From positions 1 through 5,120 of the forward strand of contig JANXVQ010000615.1 in the NCBI GenBank assembly GCA_025351545.1: a DNA stretch of 5,120 nucleotides. Direction: 5' to 3'. This document shows positions 1 to 5,120 of this stretch, piece by piece; positions within the stretch are counted from its first letter, which is position 1, and each line of letters opens with the position of its first letter. The notes beneath the pieces were generated by a model. That model was not told the origin of the DNA. It saw only the letters and a program-made list of their open reading frames with translations, and did no database searches. Position numbers and translations under genes: made by a program. Source of the stretch: Spirosoma sp. (lineage in GTDB: Bacteria; Bacteroidota; Bacteroidia; Cytophagales; Spirosomataceae).

Positions 1-1
1 T

Positions 2-814
2 ATTACCACAGAGAAGCTTTTATGGGAAAAGCAATATGAAGGTGGAGTCGACAGAATCTCAATCTCGCCCGATGGTAAAATCATTTATATGCCTTCCTTA
101 GAGAAGGAATTTTGGACCGTACTGGATGCTAAAACGGGTGACATTATCAAAAAAATAGTTACCAATTCTGGCGCGCATAATACAATTTACGGGCCAGATG
201 GGAATTACGTTTATTTGGCTGGTCTCAAATCGACGATGCTTAACGTTGCCGACACCAAAACCCATACAGTAACAAAACAGGTTGGCCCATTTGCTGCAGA
301 CATTCGCCCTTTTACAATTAATGGTTCACAGACGCTTGTTTATGTGAATGTTAATGGCTTGTTAGGTTTCGAAATTGGCGATCTCGTTACAGGGAAATTT
401 CTTCACCGTGTGGTGGTGGAAGGTTTTAATATTGGCGAAGTGAAGCGGCACAGTTGCCCAAGTCATGGCATTGGTATGACGCCCGATGAGAAAGAAATCT
501 GGTTGTGTGATGGTGCTAATAATCGTGTCCATATATTTGATAATACGGTTATGCCGCCCGTACAAAAAACATCGATTCTGGTACGCGATATGCCAGGCTG
601 GATTACCTTTAGTTTAGATGGAAAGTATGCATACCCATCAAGCGGAGATGTTATTGATGTGAAAACACGCAAAATTGTTACCACGCTGGAAGATCAGAAT
701 TTTAATGATGTTCAAAGTGAAAAAATGGTAGAAATTCAATTTGTTGGTGGTAAAGCCGTGGCCGCAGGCGATCAGTTTGGTATTGGACAGGTTAAGAAAG
801 TCGCTAAGAATTAA
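2..814 (+). CDS. YncE-like beta-propeller protein, C-terminal part (5' end outside the window)
   Basis: The reading frame is open from the first bases of the window to the TAA at 812-814, giving 270 visible residues. An internal ATG at 89 lies inside a conserved repeat, so it is not the true start. Repeating beta-propeller blades are visible: ISPDGKIIYM (residues 21-30), GPDGNYVYL further on, HGIGMTPDEKEIWLCDGANN, and WITFSLDGKYAYPSSGDVID followed by VKTRKIV. The alternation of a (S/T)PDG turn, a short beta strand and a 'D.KT..I' strand is typical of YVTN/YncE-type seven-bladed propellers. The signal peptide expected for many such proteins would lie upstream and cannot be checked. No catalytic residues can be assigned. 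Members of this group are usually annotated only as YncE-family or hypothetical proteins, so substrate and role are unknown. A hairpin follows the stop by 26 bases, so the gene probably ends its transcript. Confidence 0.85.
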   Translation: MTTEKLLWEKQYEGGVDRISISPDGKIIYMPSLEKEFWTVLDAKTGDIIKKIVTNSGAHNTIYGPDGNYVYLAGLKSTMLNVADTKTHTVTKQVGPFAADIRPFTINGSQTLVYVNVNGLLGFEIGDLVTGKFLHRVVVEGFNIGEVKRHSCPSHGIGMTPDEKEIWLCDGANNRVHIFDNTVMPPVQKTSILVRDMPGWITFSLDGKYAYPSSGDVIDVKTRKIVTTLEDQNFNDVQSEKMVEIQFVGGKAVAAGDQFGIGQVKKVAKN

Positions 815-840
815 GTGTAGAAAACGCTTTCGCTTTTGTT

Positions 841-886
841 TATTCCTGCATCATACTATAGAGTTTATTCCTATGATGCAGGAATA
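841..886 (+). terminator. Perfect 15-bp inverted repeat, probable terminator of the propeller gene
   Basis: The left arm TATTCCTGCATCATA (841-855) is the exact reverse complement of the right arm (872-886), with a 16-base loop between them. It lies 26 bases after the TAA of the beta-propeller gene, where a transcript end is expected. There is no clean U-tract after the right arm (the next bases are TAAATTCC), so it is not a textbook intrinsic terminator. It could instead be a transcript-stabilising hairpin or a binding site for a dimeric protein. The inverted repeat is read directly from the sequence; the terminator role is inferred. Confidence 0.5.
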
Positions 887-1000
887 TAAATTCCCTGAAA
901 AATCAACATAATTAATCGTACAATAGTGATAAGCACGCTTTCGTACTGAACGGGAATTGTCTTGCTGACTAGATTTTAGTGATTACTTCAACAGTGTTTA

Positions 1001-1264
1001 GATCACACGTATAATGACGTTCATCTTGTCATTAAAGGAAAGGAGAAAATTGGTATAATACCGCTAGATAATGCTACCGTTAATCAGGAATACAGCGCAA
1101 CTAAAGATATTGGTTTTTATACGATTGATAACGGAAGCTTCTACATAGCTGAACCCGGTACTTTCTATATTGTTACAACGAAAGAGGCTCATAATCCTGG
1201 CAATAAAGTAGAGAGTTATGAGGGCGTTAAAAAAGTGGTCGTCAAAGTGAAAAATGCGCAGTAG
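1001..1264 (+). pseudogene. Remnant of a YhcH/YjgK/YiaL-family (DUF386) cupin gene, N-terminal half missing
   Basis: A frame with no ATG, GTG or TTG codon placed to start it runs from 1001 to the TAG at 1262-1264 and encodes 87 residues. It carries the C-terminal hallmarks of the YhcH/YjgK/YiaL family: DHTYNDVHLVIKGKEKIG (residues 1-18), matching the family's H-x2-Y-x-D-(I/V)-(Q/H)...G-x-E-x-I-G block, then DIGFYT, then AEPGTFYIV, an EAHNPG motif (the family's H-x-PG), and the ending VKKVVVKVKN, almost the same as the E. coli YhcH tail as I recall it. Intact family members are about 150 residues, so roughly the first 60 are absent. The same frame hits a TGA at 980-982, and none of the upstream frames shows the N-terminal motifs. 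The family is a cupin fold linked to sugar and sialic-acid catabolism. The surviving part is free of internal stops or frameshifts, which suggests recent loss by deletion. Expression from a non-canonical start is possible but unlikely. Confidence 0.8.
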
Positions 1265-1304
1265 AAGTTAAATGAATCTCATCAAGATCAATTCATAAAC
1301 AAAA

Positions 1305-2246
1305 ATGAAGTTAGTGTTTCTGGATGTCAAAACAATGGGTGAAATTCCTAACCTCAATTTGCTGGAGCGCTATGGTCAGGTAACATACTATCAAACGACG
1401 CGTCCAGAACAGACATTGGAGCGAGTCCAGGATGCCGACATTGTCATTACTAATAAAGTCGTACTCGATAAATCAATTATTGAGCAGTCGCCAAAATTAA
1501 AATTGATTTGTGTTGCTGCTACGGGAACAAATAACGTCGATAAAGCAGCGGCCGAAAAACGTGGTATTCCAGTGAAAAACGCACTGAATTATTCAACCCA
1601 AAGTGTTACTCAGGGCACCTTCGCTTTGTTGTTTCATTTGTTGGTTAATATTCCTTATTTCGATCAGTACGTAAAAGAGGGCGACTACTCAAAAACCGAC
1701 ATATTTACCCATTTTGGAAAAGGTTTCTGGGAGCTAAACGGGAAGCGGTTTGGCATTATCGGCCTGGGTGCTATTGGTAGACAAGTCGCAAAAGTTGCCG
1801 ATGCGTTTGGTGCCGAAGTCGTGTATTACTCAACATCGGGTCAAAACAACCAGCAACCCTATCAGCGTCTGGAATTGGATGAATTCTTACGTACATCAGA
1901 TGTGGTTTCTATTCATGCTCCGCTTAATGAAAATACGGCTAATCTCATGAACTATGATCGACTGAAACACATGAAAAAGTCGGCTATTCTGCTCAACGTG
2001 GGCCGGGGAGGTATTGTAAACGAAGCGGATTTAGCACGAGCGTTGGATGAAGGGTTAATAGCCGGAGCGGGCATTGATGTATTTACGCAGGAACCTATCT
2101 TGTCAACAAATCCGCTTCTGCACGTAAAAAACAAAGGAAATCTGGCCCTGACTCCGCACGTTACCTGGGCCAGTATTGAAGCGCGAACTCTGCTGATGGA
2201 GAAAGTTGGACAGAACATTGATGAGTTTTTACAACAGCCCAAGTAA
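1305..2246 (+). CDS. D-2-hydroxyacid dehydrogenase (glycerate dehydrogenase/hydroxypyruvate reductase-like)
   Basis: A complete 313-residue protein, normal length for the family. It should catalyse reversible NAD(P)-linked reduction of a 2-oxoacid to a D-2-hydroxyacid in the cytoplasm; the closest feel is glycerate dehydrogenase, but the substrate is not fixed by sequence. The N-terminal catalytic domain spans about 1-100 and the C-terminal tail of that domain about 286-313. Between them is the Rossmann domain with GLGAIG at 153-158. The catalytic triad is present: Arg234 in NVGRGG, Glu263 in DVFTQEP and His285 in TPHVTWAS. The end of the second Rossmann strand reads VVYYSTSG (172-179), without the usual Asp that favours NAD, so cofactor preference is open. 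The start is secure: an in-frame TAA lies at 1296-1298, only six bases before the ATG. No Shine-Dalgarno motif is present; the leader is A-rich. The YhcH-family remnant ends 40 bases upstream, and a hairpin follows 48 bases after the stop. Confidence 0.9.
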   Translation: MKLVFLDVKTMGEIPNLNLLERYGQVTYYQTTRPEQTLERVQDADIVITNKVVLDKSIIEQSPKLKLICVAATGTNNVDKAAAEKRGIPVKNALNYSTQSVTQGTFALLFHLLVNIPYFDQYVKEGDYSKTDIFTHFGKGFWELNGKRFGIIGLGAIGRQVAKVADAFGAEVVYYSTSGQNNQQPYQRLELDEFLRTSDVVSIHAPLNENTANLMNYDRLKHMKKSAILLNVGRGGIVNEADLARALDEGLIAGAGIDVFTQEPILSTNPLLHVKNKGNLALTPHVTWASIEARTLLMEKVGQNIDEFLQQPK

Positions 2247-2294
2247 CGAATAACAGATACAAACATTGACTATCTAGGTTGGATTTTGGCTTCC

Positions 2295-2316
2295 CCCCCC
2301 GGTAAGAACTGGGGGG
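2295..2316 (+). terminator. G/C hairpin, probable terminator of the hydroxyacid dehydrogenase gene
   Basis: CCCCCCGG (2295-2302) pairs with CTGGGGGG (2309-2316), giving eight pairs including one G-U, around the six-base loop TAAGAA. It lies 48 bases after the stop of the hydroxyacid dehydrogenase. The following bases (CTGAACCTTTCTTACTTAA) are T-rich only from about eight bases downstream, so the U-tract is imperfect. On the opposite strand no T-run follows the stem, so the + orientation is favoured. The left arm is part of an uninterrupted run of eight C (2293-2300). Confidence 0.55.
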
Positions 2317-2347
2317 CTGAACCTTTCTTACTTAATACAGCTTAAAG

Positions 2348-2395
2348 AGAACTTCTATAGCGTCGACCGTCCACGGTTGAAGCTACAGAAGTTTT
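2348..2395 (+). promoter_or_regulatory. Long imperfect hairpin in the leader of the alcohol dehydrogenase gene
   Basis: Bases 2350-2370 are nearly the reverse complement of 2373-2393: 18 of 21 positions pair by Watson-Crick rules, one more as G-U, with two mismatches. The stem can be extended by a G-U and an A-U pair to 2348/2395. Only two bases (CC) separate the arms, so a real RNA loop would open several innermost pairs. A short outer pairing is possible between ACAGCT (2337-2342) and AGCTGT (2422-2427). The right arm ends 49 bases before the ATG at 2445. It may be a 5' untranslated regulatory structure, a second terminator, or a DNA operator. Which of these is not shown by the sequence. 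Confidence 0.45.
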
Positions 2396-2444
2396 GAACC
2401 GGGGCAAGGTGCCTTTTGGGTAGCTGTTTCTTAACAACGATAGA

Positions 2445-3572
2445 ATGAAGATAAGAGCCGCAGTCTTACATGAAATGGGCACAGAGCGCCCGTATACGAA
2501 CAGTAAACCTCTTACTATTGAAGAGGTAGAATTACACGCACCGCAACGAGGTGAAGTACTTGTTAAGATTAAAGCTGCCGGACTTTGCCATTCCGATTTA
2601 TCGGTCATTGATGGTAATCGACCTCGTCAAATGCCGATGGTATTGGGCCATGAAGCTGCCGGTGAGGTTGTTGAGCTGGGATCGAATGTGCATGATATTG
2701 CCGTTGGCGATCACGTCGTGTTTTCGTTTGTCCCGATCTGCAACCACTGTATGCCCTGTATGACCGGGCGTCCGGCGCTTTGCGAAAACGGGGCTGCGGC
2801 CAACAATAAAGGCGAATTGTTAGGTGGCGGAGTTCGACTCCAGAATAAGCAGCAACAGCCAATTCATCACCACATGGGCGTGTCTGGTTTTGCCGAATAC
2901 ACGGTCGTCTCCAGACAATCGGTGGTGAAAATTGATCCGGAATTACCGTTTGATATTGCCGCTTTATTTGGCTGTGCGGTAATGACGGGCGTAGGCGCTG
3001 TAATCAATACGGCAAAATTGATGCTTGGTCAAACTGTCCTGATTACGGGCATGGGTGGTATCGGCTTTGCGGCCTTATTGGGGGCACTTGCCGGAGGAGC
3101 CAGCAAAATAATTGTAGCCGATGTCAACAAAGATAAGTTGGCCAAAGCGCTTGAGCTGGGTGCTCATGTGGCGGTTGACTCCTCGCAGGCCGATGCAGTA
3201 GAACAGGTAAAAGACCTCACCGGTGGGGGCGTGGATATAGGTTTCGAGTTTGCCGGAGTCGTTCAGGCGTTGGAATTTACATACAATGCCACAGGTCGGG
3301 GAGGTAAAACGGTTACGGCTGGTTTGCCGCACCCCAGCAAGTTCATGCAATTTGCTCCGGTAAAACTGGTGGCCGAAGAACGGACATTACAAGGTTCTTA
3401 CATTGGTAGCTGCGTTCCGGTTCGGGATATTCCGGCGTACATTTCTCTGTACCAATCCGGTCGCTTGCCCGTCGATAAACTGATGACGCACAAACTAGGC
3501 TTAGACGACGTAAACGAGGGTTTTGAACGATTGGCAAAAGGCGAAGCCATTCGCCAGATAATCACCTTCTGA
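2445..3572 (+). CDS. Zinc-dependent alcohol dehydrogenase, long-chain class I/III-like MDR family
   Basis: A complete 375-residue protein that should oxidise an alcohol to an aldehyde with NAD in the cytoplasm. The catalytic zinc ligands are Cys48 (GLCHSD), His69 with Glu70 (GHE), and Cys177 (FGCAVMTG). The structural zinc lobe is complete, with Cys99, Cys102, Cys105 and Cys113 in the usual C-x2-C-x2-C-x7-C spacing. A longer insert follows (about 114-147), ending GVSGFAEYTVV, as in class I and III alcohol dehydrogenases. The Rossmann motif GMGGIG is at 202-207, and Asp226 closes the second strand, favouring NAD over NADP. The C-terminal GSYIGSCVPVRDIP (317-330) matches this branch, including NDMA-dependent and aryl-alcohol types. 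Substrate is not deducible from these residues. The start is bounded by an in-frame TAG at 2421-2423 with no other good start between. The stop overlaps the next gene by one base, so the natural partner is the semialdehyde dehydrogenase, which suggests a 4-hydroxybutyrate or other alcohol-to-acid route. Confidence 0.9.
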   Translation: MKIRAAVLHEMGTERPYTNSKPLTIEEVELHAPQRGEVLVKIKAAGLCHSDLSVIDGNRPRQMPMVLGHEAAGEVVELGSNVHDIAVGDHVVFSFVPICNHCMPCMTGRPALCENGAAANNKGELLGGGVRLQNKQQQPIHHHMGVSGFAEYTVVSRQSVVKIDPELPFDIAALFGCAVMTGVGAVINTAKLMLGQTVLITGMGGIGFAALLGALAGGASKIIVADVNKDKLAKALELGAHVAVDSSQADAVEQVKDLTGGGVDIGFEFAGVVQALEFTYNATGRGGKTVTAGLPHPSKFMQFAPVKLVAEERTLQGSYIGSCVPVRDIPAYISLYQSGRLPVDKLMTHKLGLDDVNEGFERLAKGEAIRQIITF

Positions 3573-3574
3573 TG
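3570..3574 (+). promoter_or_regulatory. TGATG stop/start overlap (translational coupling)
   Basis: The TGA of the alcohol dehydrogenase (3570-3572) shares its A with the ATG of the aldehyde dehydrogenase (3572-3574). Such junctions normally mean one mRNA and re-initiation by the same ribosomes. A second ATG follows at once (3575-3577), which could serve as an alternative start one residue shorter. No Shine-Dalgarno motif is visible upstream, which also fits coupled translation. Confidence 0.75.
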
Positions 3575-5050
3575 ATGAACTCAACCCATACAACGCCAAA
3601 ACCACAGGCCACTAATTCGCTGATCAGAACCCAATCGTATGTAAACGGTATGTGGGTAGATGCCGCCAATGGAGAAACATTTGATGTGATTGATCCGGCA
3701 ACCGGCAATATCATTGCTTCTGTAGTGGATATGGGAAACGCAGATGTTCGCACGGCCATCGACGCAGCACATGCAGCCTGGCCTGCTTACCGGGATCTGA
3801 CAGCCAAAGAACGATCGACGTTACTCCGAAAGTGGTTTACATTGATCGTGGAGCATAAGGAAGAACTGGCCCGGCTGATGACGATGGAGTGCGGAAAAGT
3901 TTTGTCGGAAAGTCGGGGAGAGGTCGATTATGGGGCTTCCTTTGTCGAGTGGTTTGCCGAAGAAGCGAAACGTACATACGGTGATGTTATCCCGGCCAAT
4001 ACAAAAGACAAAAGGCTGGTCGTCATTAAACAGTCTATCGGTGTTGTGGCCGCCATTACGCCCTGGAATTTTCCGCTGGCCATGATCACTCGAAAAGTAG
4101 GTCCGGCCCTCGCAGCGGGCAGCCCGGTGATTGTGAAACCACCTTCTGAAACGCCACTTACGGCCCTGGCCATTTCGTATCTGGCCGAAAAAGCTGGTTT
4201 CCCGCCGGGCGTCTATAATACAGTCACGACGTCAAAAAATGCGGAGGTAGGTTTAGAACTGTGCGAAAATAACAAGGTGCGTAAGTTATCATTCACGGGT
4301 TCAACGGCTATTGGTAAGCTATTGATGAGCCAGTGTGCATCAAATCTGAAGAAAATATCGCTGGAGCTGGGCGGCAATGCACCTTTCATTGTGTTTGAGG
4401 ATGCCGACATTGATGCTGCCGTAAAAGGGGCAATGGCATCTAAGTTTCGAAACAATGGGCAAACGTGTGTATGCGTCAATCGAATGTATGTCCACGACAG
4501 GGTTTACGATGAATTTGTTGGAAAACTTTCAGTAGCCGTAGCCGCTCTGCGGGTCGGTAATGGCATGGACGATGATGTTCAAATGGGGCCTTTAATTAAT
4601 GAAAAAGGCTTGACTAAAGTAAAGCACCATTTGGCAGATGCTCTGTCGAAAGGGGCTAAAATTATCGTTGGCGGCAATGCGTTGGAAGGCTTGTTTTTTC
4701 AGCCAACGGTGCTGACAAATATTACACCCGACATGGTTATTGCCCGCGAAGAAGTCTTTGGCCCGGTAGCACCTATTGCCCGATTTACTGACGAAAAGGA
4801 AGTGATTCAACTGGCCAACGATACGCCTTATGGCCTCGCATCGTATTTCTACAGCAAAGATATTTCGCGTTGCTGGCGGGTTGCCGAAGCGTTGGAGTAT
4901 GGCATGGTTGGCATCAATGAAGGCATGATTTCGACAGAAGTAGCACCCTTTGGTGGTATCAAAGAATCGGGCATTGGCCGAGAAGGCTCCAAATATGGCA
5001 TGGATTACTTCATGGAAATGAAGCACCTGTGCTTTGGCGGCATTAATTAA
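3572..5050 (+). CDS. gabD: Succinate-semialdehyde dehydrogenase, NAD(P)-dependent, GabD type
   Basis: A complete 492-residue protein, near the usual 480-490 of the family. It should oxidise succinate semialdehyde to succinate in the cytoplasm, the last step of GABA or 4-hydroxybutyrate catabolism into the TCA cycle. Aldehyde dehydrogenase residues are all present: Asn166 (TPWNFP), Lys189 (VIVKP), FTGST at 241-245, general base Glu265 (LELGG), nucleophile Cys299 (GQTCVC), Glu394 (EEVFGP) and PFGG at 459-462. Features specific to succinate-semialdehyde dehydrogenases are also seen: Arg174 (MITRK) and Arg293 (SKFRN) match the two carboxylate-binding arginines known in the human enzyme, and Cys301 matches its redox-switch partner. 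The stretches LELGGNAPFIVF and GQTCVC.NR are almost identical to E. coli GabD. Whether it prefers NAD or NADP cannot be read. The gene is coupled to the alcohol dehydrogenase in front. A related semialdehyde (for example glutarate semialdehyde) is an alternative substrate. Confidence 0.92.
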   Translation: MMNSTHTTPKPQATNSLIRTQSYVNGMWVDAANGETFDVIDPATGNIIASVVDMGNADVRTAIDAAHAAWPAYRDLTAKERSTLLRKWFTLIVEHKEELARLMTMECGKVLSESRGEVDYGASFVEWFAEEAKRTYGDVIPANTKDKRLVVIKQSIGVVAAITPWNFPLAMITRKVGPALAAGSPVIVKPPSETPLTALAISYLAEKAGFPPGVYNTVTTSKNAEVGLELCENNKVRKLSFTGSTAIGKLLMSQCASNLKKISLELGGNAPFIVFEDADIDAAVKGAMASKFRNNGQTCVCVNRMYVHDRVYDEFVGKLSVAVAALRVGNGMDDDVQMGPLINEKGLTKVKHHLADALSKGAKIIVGGNALEGLFFQPTVLTNITPDMVIAREEVFGPVAPIARFTDEKEVIQLANDTPYGLASYFYSKDISRCWRVAEALEYGMVGINEGMISTEVAPFGGIKESGIGREGSKYGMDYFMEMKHLCFGGIN

Positions 5051-5076
5051 CGAAGTACGTGTCCCTCGATCCTCTG

Positions 5077-5120
5077 TTGTGGTGTCGGTTACTTGTGGTG
5101 GTGTCAGATTTAAGAATCTG
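5077..5120. repeat. Repeat-like tail: tandem GTGGTGTC copies and an inverted repeat cut by the window edge
   Basis: TTGTGGTGTC (5077-5086) recurs in slightly expanded form as TTGTGGTGGTGTC (5093-5105). The second copy runs straight into CAGATT-TAAG-AATCTG (5105-5120), a six-pair inverted repeat with a four-base loop that ends exactly at the last base of the window. If the symmetry continues with ACACCAC beyond the edge, this is a much longer hairpin. It lies 27 bases after the stop of the semialdehyde dehydrogenase and could be its terminator or a dispersed intergenic repeat. Confidence 0.45.

Larger units (their letters stand above)
815..1304. other. 490-base gap without an intact gene
   Basis: The gap holds a strong inverted repeat (841-886), a stretch of about 100 bases (887-982) with stops in many places and no recognisable signal, a decayed YhcH-family coding remnant (1001-1264), and a 40-base A-rich leader before the next gene. 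I looked for the Bacteroidetes TTG / TAnnTTTG promoter pattern and found no copy good enough to report. Confidence 0.7.

Noticed and set aside
824..943. Nine-base direct repeat ACGCTTTCG at 824-832 and 935-943
   Set aside because: It is short, the flanks do not match, and it fits no element boundary, so chance is a sufficient explanation.
1014..1058. ATG at 1014 as a possible start for the YhcH-family remnant
   Set aside because: It is in a different frame from the conserved residues and stops at a TAA after 14 codons.
1272..1298. Eight-codon micro-ORF starting ATG at 1272 and ending TAA six bases before the hydroxyacid dehydrogenase start, in the same frame
   Set aside because: It has no ribosome-binding signal and no leader-peptide feature such as repeated regulatory codons. 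It is useful only because its stop fixes the downstream start.
2268..2300. TTGAC at about 2268 followed by TAGGTTGG as a Bacteroidetes-type promoter
   Set aside because: The second element does not match TAnnTTTG and the spacing is wrong, so no promoter was called.
2403..2417. Small hairpin GGCA-AGG-TGCC followed by TTTT as a third terminator
   Set aside because: The stem is only four strong pairs and it lies too close to the alcohol dehydrogenase start to make sense as a terminator; at most it is part of the leader fold.
4592..5026. 144-residue open frame on the minus strand inside the semialdehyde dehydrogenase gene
   Set aside because: It is fully covered by a strongly conserved gene on the other strand, and its translation shows no family motif and an odd composition. 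It is a shadow frame.

Overview
The window looks like chromosomal DNA of a Bacteroidetes bacterium, probably of the Cytophagales type (Spirosoma or a relative). This is an inference. It rests on moderate GC content, start codons preceded by A-rich sequence rather than a Shine-Dalgarno motif, and the general look of the proteins. No rRNA, tRNA, CRISPR array or mobile-element gene is visible.

All recognisable genes lie on the + strand. From left to right they are: (1) the C-terminal 270 residues of a YncE-like beta-propeller protein that begins before the window; (2) a 490-base gap holding a strong 15-bp inverted repeat and then a start-less remnant of a YhcH/YjgK/YiaL-family cupin gene; (3) a complete D-2-hydroxyacid dehydrogenase; (4) a 198-base gap with a poly-C/poly-G terminator-like hairpin and a second, longer hairpin; (5) a complete zinc-dependent alcohol dehydrogenase of the long (class I/III-like) type; (6) a complete GabD-type succinate-semialdehyde dehydrogenase whose ATG overlaps the alcohol dehydrogenase stop by one base; (7) a repeat-like tail with an inverted repeat that runs to the window edge.

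The alcohol and aldehyde dehydrogenases form a tightly coupled two-gene unit that could oxidise an alcohol through its aldehyde to an acid. If the aldehyde is succinate semialdehyde, the alcohol would be 4-hydroxybutyrate and the product succinate, which enters the TCA cycle. The hydroxyacid dehydrogenase is separated from this pair by a probable terminator, so it is more likely a neighbour than a member of the same operon.

I found no convincing undescribed multi-gene system. The points most worth a second look are the decayed YhcH-family gene, the long hairpin in the leader of the alcohol/aldehyde dehydrogenase pair, and the inverted repeat at the right edge.
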